Shown here in pieces: positions 5,700-12,113 of a DNA stretch of 14,218 bases (positions are counted from its first letter, which is position 1; the number at the start of each line of letters is the position of its first letter). The notes under the pieces are model-generated. The model saw nothing but the letters and a program-made list of their open reading frames with translations. It was not told the origin of the DNA and made no database searches. The DNA comes from Acidobacteriota bacterium. Its GTDB lineage: Bacteria; Actinomycetota; Acidimicrobiia; Acidimicrobiales; UBA8190. The position numbers were made by a program, and so were the translations under genes. Where the stretch lies: NCBI GenBank assembly GCA_028872975.1, contig JAGWNV010000039.1, forward strand, positions 1 through 14,218, written 5' to 3'.

Positions 5700-8616
5700 G
5701 GCAGAGCTTGAACTTCTTCCCGCTCCCGCACCAGCACGGTGCGTTCCGGCCGAGCTTCTCGCCCTGGGTCCGGCCCGTCTGGACCGGCGCCCCCCGGTCT
5801 GCCCCGCTTCCGCCCCGGGCACCTTCCCGGCTCTGGCGCCCGCCCGACGACGCCCCGTCGCCGGCGGGAACGGGACCCTTCCTGCCGGCGGGTCCGCCTC
5901 GGCCGTTCCCTCCGGCCGGGGCCCCGGGCAGAGACCCCCGTCCCCCGGGGGTGCCGGCCACGCCGGCGAGGCCGGCCCCGGCCCCGGTCCCGGGCAGGCC
6001 GAGGGGTCCCTCCCCCATCGGCCCCGGCTGGCCCGCGCCCTGGGCGGCCGCCACCCGGGCCACCTCGAGGAGGCTCGGGGACTCGGAGGGATCGCCGGGC
6101 GCCTGGTAGTTGGCCCGGCTCAGGTCGGGCTCGGCGGCGGCCTCGGCCACCACCTGGACGTGCATCACGTAGCGGAGGTAGTCGTCGTCGATGGCGTCCA
6201 TCATCTGGCCGAACATCTCGAAGCCTTCCTTCTGCCAGGCGACGAGGGGGTCCTGCTGGCCCATGGCCCGGAGGTTGATGCCCTCCCGGAGGTAGTCCAT
6301 CTCGGCCAGGTGGTCCCGCCACCGCTGGTCGATGATCTGGAGCATCACCTCCCGCTCGACCTGCCGGGCCTCCTCGGGCCCGCCGGGGAAGATCTCGTCG
6401 CGCCCGGCGTAGACCTCGAGGGCCTCGGCCACCATGCTTTCCACGAGCTGGGCCCGGGAGGTCGCGTCGGCGAGCTCCTCAGCGGTGAAGGCCGTGGGGT
6501 AGTACTGGGAGATCTCGGCCAGGAGCTGGTCGAGGTCCCACTCCTCGGGGTAGTCGCTCGGGCAGGCCGCCTCCACGAGGAGCTGGATGGTCGACTCGAG
6601 GAGCTGCTCGGTGCGCTCCTGGAGGTCCTCCCCGTCGATGACCTGGATGCGCCGGGCGTAGATGACCTTGCGCTGCTCGTTCAGGACCTCGTCGTACTTG
6701 AGGACGTCCTTGCGGATCTCGGCGTTGCGGGCCTCGACGGTGTTCTGGGCCCGCTCGATGGCTTTGGAGACCATCTTCGCCTCGATGGGGACGTCTTCGG
6801 GAAGGGCCCGGGTCATGACCCACTGCATGGCCCCGGTGGCGAAGAGCCGCATGAGGTCGTCCTCGAGGGAGAGGAAGAACCGGCTCTCCCCGGGGTCCCC
6901 CTGGCGGCCCGACCGGCCCCGGAGCTGGTTGTCGATCCGCCTGCTCTCGTGGCGCTCGCTGCCGAGGACGTAGAGGCCGCCGAGCTCCCGGATCTGGGCC
7001 CCCTCGTCCTCGCACTCCTTCTGGAACCGGGCCAGGACCCGCTCGAACTCGGCCCGGTGCTCCTCGGCCTCGGGGTCGAGGCCCCGCCCCAACAGGTCGT
7101 GGCGGGAGAGGCCCTCGGGATTGCCCCCGAGGAGGATGTCGACGCCCCGGCCCGCCATGTTGGTGGCGACCGTGACGGCGTGCAGCCGGCCCGCCTGGAT
7201 GACGATCTCGGCCTCCCGGGCGTGCTGCTTGGCGTTCAGGACCTCGTGGGGGATCCCCCGGCGCTCGAGGAGACGGCTCAGCTGCTCGGACTTCGCCACC
7301 GAGGCGGTGCCCACGAGCACCGGCTGGCCGGTCTCGTAGCGTTCGACGATGTCCTCGACGACGGCGGCGAACTTGGCGTCCTCCGACTTGTAGACGAAGT
7401 CGGCCTGGTCTTCCCGGACCATGGGCAGGTTGGTCGGGATGGGGACGACCGGCATGTTGTAGGTGTTGGCGAACTCCGCCGCTTCGGTCTCCGCCGTCCC
7501 CGTCATGCCGGACAACTTCTCGTAGAGCCTGAAGTAGTTCTGGAGGGTGACGGTGGCCCAGGTGTGGTTCTCCTCCTTGATCCGCACCCGTTCCTTCGCC
7601 TCGACGGCCTGGTGGAGGCCGTCGGACCACCGGCGTCCCTCGAGGGTCCGTCCCGTGAACTCGTCGACGATCTTCACCTCGCCGGCGCTCACCAGGTAGT
7701 CCTTGTCCCGGTGATAGAGCTCCTTGGCCCGCAGGGCCTGGGTCAGCTGGTGGACGTAGTTGACCGAGACGAGGTCGTACATGTTGTCCACGCCGATCTG
7801 CCGCTCGACCTTTGCGATCCCCTCCTCGGTTGGGACGACGGTCCGCTTCTCCTCGTCGACCTCGTAGTCGACCTCGGCGGTGAGCGTCCGGGCGATGCCG
7901 GCGAACTGGTAGTAGAGCTTGGCTGCGTCCGAGGCCGGACCAGAGATGATGAGGGGCGTCCGGGCCTCGTCGATGAGGATGGAGTCGACCTCGTCGACGA
8001 TCCCGAAGACGTGTCCCCGCTGGACCATGTGGGCCCGGGACCGGGCCATGTTGTCCCGGAGGTAGTCGAAGCCGAACTCCGTGTTCGTCCCGTAGGTGAC
8101 GTCACAGGCGTAGGCCAGCCGCTTGTCGTCGGGGTCGGGGATGTCGGGGCTCACCCGGCCCACGGTGAGACCCAGGAAGCCGTGGACCTGGCCCATCCAC
8201 TCGGCGTCGCGCCTGGCCAGGTAGTCGTTCACCGTGATGACGTGGATCCCCCGGGCGGCCAGGGCGTTCAGGTACACGGGGAGGGTCGAGACGAGCGTCT
8301 TGCCCTCACCGGTCTTCATCTCGGCGATCCACCCGAAGTGCAGGGCCATGCCCCCCATGAGCTGCACGTCGAAGGGCCGCTGGCCCAACACCCGCCAGGC
8401 CGCCTCCCGGACGGTGGCGAAGGCCTCGATGAGGAGGTCGTCGAGGGACTCCCCGTTGTCGAGCCGCTCCCGGAACCGGATCGTCTGCCGGCTGAGCTCG
8501 TCGTCCGACAACGCCTCCATGGCGGGCTCGAGCTCGTTGATCATGGGGACGAGCTCCGCCAGCCGGCGGACCTTCTTGCCCTCGCCGGCCCGCAGGACGC
8601 GCGTGAAGACGCTCAT
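5686..8616 (-). CDS. secA: Preprotein translocase ATPase SecA
   Basis: SecA uses ATP to push unfolded preproteins through SecYEG at the cytoplasmic membrane. This 976-residue copy has the N-terminal DEAD motor with TGEGKT (102-107), TVNDYLARRDAEWM (about 128-141), the Walker B-like IVDEVDSILIDEARTPLIISG region (about 206-226), GMTGTAETEA, ATNMAGRGVDI, and LRGRSGRQGDPG in the second motor domain, then the helical scaffold (RWRDHLAEMDYLREGI). The C-terminus carries an SEC-C zinc site: Cys961, Cys963, Cys972 and His973. Between about 845 and 955 lies a Gly/Pro/Ala-rich linker of roughly 110 residues, longer than usual, which accounts for the extra length over the ~900-residue norm. The ATG has no Shine-Dalgarno, and a TAGACT box ends 9 nt upstream. 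The gene follows hpf and runs into prfB. Confidence 0.97.
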   Translation of the reverse strand: MSVFTRVLRAGEGKKVRRLAELVPMINELEPAMEALSDDELSRQTIRFRERLDNGESLDDLLIEAFATVREAAWRVLGQRPFDVQLMGGMALHFGWIAEMKTGEGKTLVSTLPVYLNALAARGIHVITVNDYLARRDAEWMGQVHGFLGLTVGRVSPDIPDPDDKRLAYACDVTYGTNTEFGFDYLRDNMARSRAHMVQRGHVFGIVDEVDSILIDEARTPLIISGPASDAAKLYYQFAGIARTLTAEVDYEVDEEKRTVVPTEEGIAKVERQIGVDNMYDLVSVNYVHQLTQALRAKELYHRDKDYLVSAGEVKIVDEFTGRTLEGRRWSDGLHQAVEAKERVRIKEENHTWATVTLQNYFRLYEKLSGMTGTAETEAAEFANTYNMPVVPIPTNLPMVREDQADFVYKSEDAKFAAVVEDIVERYETGQPVLVGTASVAKSEQLSRLLERRGIPHEVLNAKQHAREAEIVIQAGRLHAVTVATNMAGRGVDILLGGNPEGLSRHDLLGRGLDPEAEEHRAEFERVLARFQKECEDEGAQIRELGGLYVLGSERHESRRIDNQLRGRSGRQGDPGESRFFLSLEDDLMRLFATGAMQWVMTRALPEDVPIEAKMVSKAIERAQNTVEARNAEIRKDVLKYDEVLNEQRKVIYARRIQVIDGEDLQERTEQLLESTIQLLVEAACPSDYPEEWDLDQLLAEISQYYPTAFTAEELADATSRAQLVESMVAEALEVYAGRDEIFPGGPEEARQVEREVMLQIIDQRWRDHLAEMDYLREGINLRAMGQQDPLVAWQKEGFEMFGQMMDAIDDDYLRYVMHVQVVAEAAAEPDLSRANYQAPGDPSESPSLLEVARVAAAQGAGQPGPMGEGPLGLPGTGAGAGLAGVAGTPGGRGSLPGAPAGGNGRGGPAGRKGPVPAGDGASSGGRQSREGARGGSGADRGAPVQTGRTQGEKLGRNAPCWCGSGKKFKLCHGAS

Positions 8617-8625
8617 GGGGGACGA

Positions 8626-8631
8626 AGTCTA
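8626..8631 (-). promoter_or_regulatory. Putative -10 box (TAGACT) of secA
   Basis: TAGACT fits TANNNT and is followed by 9 nt (TCGTCCCCC) and then the secA ATG. Transcription would start 2-3 nt before the ATG, giving an almost leaderless message. This fits the lack of any purine-rich ribosome-binding site. Confidence 0.45.
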
Positions 8632-8642
8632 CCGCCGACGCC

Positions 8643-8663
8643 CTTCCCGCCGACCCCGGGAAG
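8643..8663 (-). terminator. Hairpin between hpf and secA
   Basis: A perfect 7-bp inverted repeat, CTTCCCG / CGGGAAG with a 7-nt loop, lies 20-40 nt after the hpf stop and just upstream of the secA -10 box. It has no T tract. The order hpf, hairpin, promoter, secA suggests it ends or attenuates the hpf transcript so that secA is mostly set by its own promoter. Confidence 0.45.
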
Positions 8664-8682
8664 ACGCCGCCGACCAGGCAGT

Positions 8683-9021
8683 TCAGGCCCGGGACAGGAC
8701 CTTCTGGCGACGCGGGTGGGACCGACCGACGAGCTTGCCCTTGAGCCGCTCGGCCTGGCGTTCGAGCTTGTCGACCACGAGGTCGAGGGCCACCTGCATC
8801 TCGGCGGCCCGGGCCCGGGCCCGCAGGACGTGTCCGTGGCCCTCGACGACGACCTCGCAGCGGTTCCGGGCCGCGGCCGGGGCGTCGCCGTCCTGGCTGA
8901 GGCGGACCTCGGCGTGTTCGAGGACCGGGGCCAGGCGGCCGAGCTTCGCCACCTTGGTCTGCGCCTGCCGCCGTACCGGCTCGGGCACCGTCTCCTTGCG
9001 GCCCATGACGTCCACGTCCAC
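8683..9021 (-). CDS. hpf: Ribosome hibernation promoting factor, short form
   Basis: This 112-residue protein begins VDVDVMGRKETVPEPVRRQA and continues KVAKLGRLAPVLEHAEVRLS, CEVVVEGHGHVLRA and ALDLVVDKLERQAERLK. That is the beta-alpha-beta-beta-beta-alpha pattern of the Hpf/RaiA/YfiA family, which sits in the mRNA/tRNA channel of the 30S subunit and idles ribosomes in stress or stationary phase. The start is the GTG at 9019-9021, because AGGAGG lies 7 nt upstream. A second GTG and an ATG follow in frame at 9015 and 9006. Actinobacterial Hpf is usually the long form of 200 or more residues, with a C-terminal dimerisation domain that pairs two ribosomes. Here that domain is missing and nothing in the 66 bp downstream encodes it. 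The placement before secA is the usual actinobacterial one. Confidence 0.88.
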   Translation of the reverse strand: MDVDVMGRKETVPEPVRRQAQTKVAKLGRLAPVLEHAEVRLSQDGDAPAAARNRCEVVVEGHGHVLRARARAAEMQVALDLVVDKLERQAERLKGKLVGRSHPRRQKVLSRA

Positions 9022-9028
9022 GTCGCCA

Positions 9029-9034
9029 CCTCCT
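9029..9034 (-). promoter_or_regulatory. Shine-Dalgarno of hpf
   Basis: A full AGGAGG lies 7 nt before the GTG at 9021. It fixes that codon as the start, against the longer open frame that runs upstream to 9312 and against the internal GTG and ATG. Confidence 0.85.
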
Positions 9035-9071
9035 TGGTCGAGCCCTCGGGTCCCTTCTCGAAGCCCCTCTC

Positions 9072-9098
9072 GCCGGCACACCGTTCGGTGTCGCCGGC
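9072..9098 (-). other. Strong stem-loop in the hpf leader
   Basis: On the minus strand GCCGGC, a one-base bulge, ACACC, loop GAAC, GGTGT and GCCGGC form an 11-bp stem with one bulge. It lies 51-77 nt upstream of the hpf start. No U tract follows, so it looks more like a folded leader element than an intrinsic terminator. Confidence 0.5.
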
Positions 9099-9249
9099 AA
9101 TGGGTGGAAGGTGTGGGCCGTGTCCGGCTGACCTGGTCTTTGCCCCCACACTCGCCTGCAGAGGAGGTGACGACCCACCGCCGGCGGCGAGGCGACCAGC
9201 GCCCCGGTCCCACGGCGGCACGGCGGGCCGTTTCGCTCCTTCTCCACCT

Positions 9250-9268
9250 GGCGCCGACTGCCGGCGCC
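9250..9268 (-). other. Stem-loop in the hpf leader
   Basis: GGCGCC is repeated on either side of a 7-nt loop. GGCGCC is its own reverse complement, so the two copies form a 6-bp GC stem. A short palindromic repeat in a GC-rich region is weak evidence alone; it is listed because it joins a series. Confidence 0.3.
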
Positions 9269-9280
9269 GCCGGTGGGCAG

Positions 9281-9296
9281 GGCTTACTCCTAAGCC
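9281..9296 (-). other. Stem-loop with a GGAG loop in the hpf leader
   Basis: On the minus strand GGCTTA and TAAGCC pair perfectly around a GGAG tetraloop. The arms contain A and T, unusual here, so chance pairing is less likely than for GC-only arms. The exposed GGAG is of the kind bound by ribosomes or by GGA-reading RNA-binding proteins. Confidence 0.4.
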
Positions 9297-9307
9297 GCAC
9301 CATGCTC

Positions 9308-9332
9308 GGCAACCACGAGTTGCCTTACGTGG
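9308..9332 (-). other. Two interleaved inverted repeats in the hpf leader
   Basis: Reading the minus strand, CCACG (9332-9328) can pair with CGTGG (9317-9313), and GGCAAC (9324-9319) with GTTGCC (9313-9308). The two pairings cross, so they exclude each other or form part of a pseudoknot. GCAACCAC (plus strand) also recurs at 9309-9316 and 9362-9369, 53 bp apart. Confidence 0.4.
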
Positions 9333-9394
9333 GTCGTTTCGCCTGCGACTGGCTTCGACTTGCAACCACAGACCCGGACACGGCCCACTCGTCG

Positions 9395-9423
9395 ATGGTA
9401 CGCCCGCCGGGGCCCGATGCCCA
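9395..9423 (-). promoter_or_regulatory. Putative hpf promoter
   Basis: On the minus strand TGGGCA (9423-9418, four of six matches to TTGACA) is followed by a 17-bp spacer and TACCAT (9400-9395), which fits TANNNT. It is the only TANNNT box on that strand in the gap. Transcription would begin near 9388. Confidence 0.38.
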
Positions 9424-9477
9424 GGGCCGGAGGGCGATCTTTCCCCCCTTTGTCCTCCCCGACGTCGCCTGTCGTCC

Positions 9478-9502
9478 GGGCCCCGGGCGGATCCGCCGGG
9501 CC
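9478..9502 (-). terminator. Probable terminator hairpin after ahcY
   Basis: Beginning 28 nt past the ahcY stop, the minus strand reads GGCCC, GGCG, loop GATC, CGCC, two bulged bases and GGGCC. This is a 9-bp GC stem with a tetraloop and no T tract, typical of high-GC terminators. It lies upstream of the putative hpf promoter, which fits separate ahcY and hpf transcripts. Confidence 0.45.
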
Positions 9503-9529
9503 GGAGACCTGTTCCGGGGCCGGCGCCGG

Positions 9530-10951
9530 TCAGTACCGGTAGGTCTCGCTCTTGAAGGGCCCCTCGGGGGGCACCCCGATGTAGTCGGCCTGGACCGGGG
9601 AGAGCGTCGTGAGCTTCACACCAAGCTTGTCGAGATGCAGCCGGGCCACCTTCTCGTCGAGGGCCCGGGGCAGCCGGTGCACGCCAAGGGGGTACTCGGC
9701 CGTCCGGGTGTAGAGCTCGATCTGGGCCAGGACCTGGTTCGTGAAGCTCGTCGACATGACGAAGCTGGGGTGGCCGGTGGCACAGCCCAGGTTCACCAGC
9801 CGGCCCTCGGCCAGGACGATGACCGAGTGGCCGTCGGGGAACACCCACTCGTCGACCTGGGGCTTGATCTCGACCCGCCGGACGTCGGACATCCGGCCCA
9901 GCCCCGCCATGTCGATCTCGTTGTCGAAGTGGCCGATGTTGGCCACGATGGCGTTGTGCTTCATCATCTGCATGTGCCCGGCGGTGATGACGTCGCGGTT
10001 GCCGGTGGCGGTCACGAAGATGTCGGCTTCTTCGACGATCCGCTCGAGGGTCGTGACCTGGTAGCCGTCCATGGCCGCCTGGAGGGCGCAGATGGGGTCG
10101 ATCTCGGTCACGACGACCCTTGCCCCCTGGCCCCGGAGGGAGTCTGCGCAGCCCTTTCCCACGTCGCCGTAGCCGAACACCACCGCCGTCTTCCCGCCGA
10201 TCATCACGTCGGTGGCCCGGTTGATGCCGTCGATGAGCGAGTGGCGGATCCCGTAGATGTTGTCGAACTTCGACTTGGTGACCGAGTCGTTGACGGAGAT
10301 GGCCGGGAACCGGAGGGTGCCCTCGCGCTCGCGCTGGTAGAGCCGGTGCACGCCGGTCGTCGTCTCCTCGGTCACCCCGAGGACGCCCTTGGCCGTCTCG
10401 CTCCAGAAGGTCTCCCCGACGTCGACCCCCCGCTTGATGAGGGCGAAGAGCGTCCGCTCGTCGTCGGAGGCGTCGGGACCGGCCTCGGGGACCGTCCCGG
10501 TCGCCTCGCAGTCGGCCCCCAAGTGGACGAGCAAGGTGGCGTCCCCGCCGTCGTCGAGGATCATGTTCGGGCCCTTGCCGTCGGGCCACCGGAGGATCTG
10601 CTCGGTGCACCACCAGTACTCCTCGATGCTCTCGCCCTTCCAGGCGAACACCGGGACGCCCCCCGCCGCGATGGCGGCGGCGGCGTGGTCCTGGGTGGAG
10701 AAGATGTTGCAGGACGCCCATCGGACCTCGGCCCCGAGCTCCCGGAGCGTCTCGATGAGCACGGCCGTCTGGATCGTCATGTGGATCGACCCGCTGATCC
10801 GGGCCCCGGCCAGGGGCTTCTCGTCGCCGAACTCGGCCCGTAGGGCCATGAGGCCCGGCATCTCCTCCTCGGCCAGCCGGATCTCGGCACGGCCGAGCTC
10901 CGCCAGGCGCATGTCGGCGACCTTGTAGTCCGGTCCCTCTCCGCTGGCCAT
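9530..10951 (-). CDS. ahcY: Adenosylhomocysteinase (S-adenosyl-L-homocysteine hydrolase)
   Basis: This cytosolic, NAD-dependent enzyme splits S-adenosylhomocysteine into adenosine and homocysteine, removing the inhibitor left by all SAM-dependent methylations. The 473-residue protein shows HMTIQTAVLIETL (57-69, with His57 and Thr59), WASCNIFSTQDHAAAA (78-93), ILDDGGDAT (131-139, with Asp134), EETTTGVHRL with Glu196, and NDSVTKSKFDNIYG with Lys226, Asp230 and Asn231. The NAD loop GYGDVGKG is at 260-267 and the C-terminal FKSETYRY reaches into the partner subunit. The extra segment at about 145-185 is the insert of the long bacterial form. The start is the ATG at 10951, since homology begins there (YKVAD). 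AGGAGG stands only 3 nt before it. It has its own promoter box and so need not depend on the upstream isomerase operon. Confidence 0.97.
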   Translation of the reverse strand: MASGEGPDYKVADMRLAELGRAEIRLAEEEMPGLMALRAEFGDEKPLAGARISGSIHMTIQTAVLIETLRELGAEVRWASCNIFSTQDHAAAAIAAGGVPVFAWKGESIEEYWWCTEQILRWPDGKGPNMILDDGGDATLLVHLGADCEATGTVPEAGPDASDDERTLFALIKRGVDVGETFWSETAKGVLGVTEETTTGVHRLYQREREGTLRFPAISVNDSVTKSKFDNIYGIRHSLIDGINRATDVMIGGKTAVVFGYGDVGKGCADSLRGQGARVVVTEIDPICALQAAMDGYQVTTLERIVEEADIFVTATGNRDVITAGHMQMMKHNAIVANIGHFDNEIDMAGLGRMSDVRRVEIKPQVDEWVFPDGHSVIVLAEGRLVNLGCATGHPSFVMSTSFTNQVLAQIELYTRTAEYPLGVHRLPRALDEKVARLHLDKLGVKLTTLSPVQADYIGVPPEGPFKSETYRY

Positions 10952-10954
10952 GAT

Positions 10955-10960
10955 CCTCCT
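10955..10960 (-). promoter_or_regulatory. Shine-Dalgarno of ahcY with short spacing
   Basis: AGGAGG is separated from the ahcY ATG by only ATC, 3 nt against the usual 5-9. No better-placed in-frame start is seen, and homology supports this ATG. Confidence 0.6.
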
Positions 10961-11013
10961 CGTCCCCCCGGGCGCTCCCCTCACCGGTGGCCCGCCGATG
11001 GCGGCCGCCGGCC

Positions 11014-11034
11014 GCCCTCGAAGGAACCGAGGGC
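11014..11034 (-). other. Stem-loop at the 5' end of the ahcY message
   Basis: On the minus strand GCCCTCG and CGAGGGC form a perfect 7-bp stem with a 7-nt loop, GTTCCTT. It begins within a few nucleotides of the transcription start predicted from the TATAGT box. It could protect the 5' end or, for readthrough from the isomerase gene ending at 11061, act as a terminator. It does not match the SAH riboswitch as I know it. Confidence 0.45.
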
Positions 11035-11043
11035 AGGCGCAGC

Positions 11044-11049
11044 ACTATA
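11044..11049 (-). promoter_or_regulatory. Putative -10 box (TATAGT) of ahcY
   Basis: TATAGT is the best -10 match in the window, five of six to TATAAT, and lies in the 109-bp gap upstream of ahcY. Transcription would start near 11037, giving a leader of about 86 nt. The -35 region, inside the end of the isomerase gene, is weak. Confidence 0.55.
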
Positions 11050-11060
11050 CGGCTGGAGCC

Positions 11061-12113
11061 TCAGGCCTCCCGCAGACGGTCCTTCAACTCGTCGAGCACC
11101 GGGACCGGACCGGGGTCGATGCCCTCTCGGGCGGCGAGGTGGAGCGAGACGAAGTCCCCCACCATGACGAGGTCGAGGAGCTGGGCGAGGTCCCCCTCCC
11201 CCCGGGCCCGGACCTCGACGACGTCGGCCACCACCTCCCGGAGGAGCTCGGAGACGAGACCGAACCGCCGGACCACCTGTGGGTGCTCGGCATCGTGGCG
11301 GAGGTTGACGAGGGTCATCACCTGACGGGTGACGTCGCCGTGCTGTCCCCAGCCGGCGATCTCGTTGTGGCAGAGCTCGGGGTAGACGGCGGTGAAGGCG
11401 GGGCTCTTGGCGTTCTCGTTGACCTGGGTCTTCCACCGCAGGGCGGCGGTTGCCCCCAGGTTCTGGGCGCCGTGGACCAGGGGGATGGTCCGGCCGATCC
11501 GCTCGGCGATCTCCTCGGCCACGTTCCCGCTGGCCACGAGCTCGTCACGTCGGCGGGCCAGCTGGTCGACGGCGAGGGCCACCCACTGGCTGGCCCCGGG
11601 GAACAGCCCGAGGTCCTCGAGGACGATGAGTGGGGGGATGGCCATGGCCCCGAGGGCGGCCCGAGGTTGGGGGATGCTGGCGGGGACCGGGACGATGGGG
11701 GCGCCCCATTCCTCGGCCAACTCCCCGAGCTCACCTCCGTTCGTGACGGCGACGAGGGAGGCCCCGGCGTTGGCCGCCTCCCCGGCGGCCTCCACCGTCT
11801 CCTCGGTGTCCCCGGAGAAGGAGACGGCGAAGACGAGCGACCCGGCCCCGACGAAGTCGGGGAGGTCGTAGGACTTCACCACCGACACCGGCACGGGCAG
11901 GAACGGCCCCGCCACCGCCACCATGACGTCGCCCACGATCCCGCTGCCGCCCATGCCGAGGACCACCACGTTCTCGACGTAGGCCCGGTCGGGCAGGCCA
12001 TCGACGCCGTGCGCGGCCCCGACCGCCGACCCCACCTGCTCGGGGAGCCGGGCGGCCGCCTCGAACATGCCGAGGCTGTCGACGGCGTCGGCGGCGGGCA
12101 GTCCCGGCGTCAC
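11061..12113 (-). CDS. Bifunctional phosphoglucose/phosphomannose isomerase (SIS domain)
   Basis: This 350-residue protein belongs to the SIS-domain isomerases that interconvert glucose-6-P and fructose-6-P, and mannose-6-P and fructose-6-P. The first SIS motif is LGMGGSGIVGD (52-62), with the phosphate loop SFSGDTEET at 98-106. The second half has WKTQVNENAKSPAF (227-240) and ELCHNEIAGW (246-255). Glu233 and His249 stand 16 residues apart, the spacing I recall for the catalytic pair of the Pyrobaculum enzyme, and GDFVSLHLAAREGIDP (319-334) matches the family C-terminus. The GTG start overlaps the stop of the upstream small gene as GTGA, a classic coupled arrangement. With manB two genes upstream it supplies mannose-6-P for GDP-mannose synthesis. 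In some actinobacteria proteins of this family are annotated only as SIS proteins, so true activity is inferred. Confidence 0.88.
   Translation of the reverse strand: MTPGLPAADAVDSLGMFEAAARLPEQVGSAVGAAHGVDGLPDRAYVENVVVLGMGGSGIVGDVMVAVAGPFLPVPVSVVKSYDLPDFVGAGSLVFAVSFSGDTEETVEAAGEAANAGASLVAVTNGGELGELAEEWGAPIVPVPASIPQPRAALGAMAIPPLIVLEDLGLFPGASQWVALAVDQLARRRDELVASGNVAEEIAERIGRTIPLVHGAQNLGATAALRWKTQVNENAKSPAFTAVYPELCHNEIAGWGQHGDVTRQVMTLVNLRHDAEHPQVVRRFGLVSELLREVVADVVEVRARGEGDLAQLLDLVMVGDFVSLHLAAREGIDPGPVPVLDELKDRLREA

Larger units (their letters stand above)
9022..9388 (-). promoter_or_regulatory. Long structured leader of hpf
   Basis: If the promoter box at 9395-9400 is right, the hpf message carries a leader of about 367 nt with no plausible reading frame. 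It holds at least four inverted repeats, annotated separately. I do not recognise it as a known riboswitch or small RNA. No other TANNNT box occurs on the minus strand between 9022 and 9529. Confidence 0.35.

Noticed and set aside
5700..5822. An N-terminal extension of RF2 to an upstream ATG at 5822
   Set aside because: The added 41 residues lie inside the secA linker region and are Gly/Ser/Arg-rich without RF2 homology. The ATG at 5699 gives a normal length.
9118..9145. A small SRP RNA-like stretch (minus-strand CCAGGTCAG)
   Set aside because: The essential GGAA tetraloop region and the pairing arms are absent.
9159..9170. A Shine-Dalgarno-like GAGGAGG on the plus strand in the gap
   Set aside because: No start codon at proper spacing and no reading frame with typical codon use follows it.
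9022..9312. A longer Hpf starting at 9312 in the same open frame
   Set aside because: The extension has no family resemblance, while AGGAGG stands 7 nt from the GTG at 9021, where homology begins.
9410..9480. Resemblance to a ZTP (pfl) riboswitch: minus-strand GACGACAGGCG, CGGGGAG and CCCTGGGCA in the right order
   Set aside because: The P2 hairpin between the first two blocks is missing (only 5 nt separate them), the CGCC needed for the pseudoknot is not in place, and the segment lies upstream of or across the predicted hpf promoter. Probably chance in GC-rich DNA; an Infernal search with the ZTP model would settle it.
5134..9555. A plus-strand open frame of 1473 codons opposite prfB, secA and hpf
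   Set aside because: It is the mirror of well-identified genes. With almost all codons ending in G or C, stop codons are rare in some antisense frames. Its translation is low-complexity and resembles no family I know.
8234..10843. A plus-strand open frame of 869 codons across secA, hpf, the gap and ahcY
   Set aside because: Antisense to real genes. In the non-coding gap its codons lose the strong G/C third-position preference, and no ribosome-binding site is properly placed before a start.
10952..11043. SAH riboswitch upstream of ahcY
   Set aside because: I could not match the conserved core; only a simple hairpin and GC-rich runs are visible.
8613..11045. A minus-strand open frame of 810 codons overlapping ahcY and hpf in another frame
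   Set aside because: Out of frame with the recognised proteins, and rich in Arg, Pro and Gly as expected of shifted GC-rich codons.
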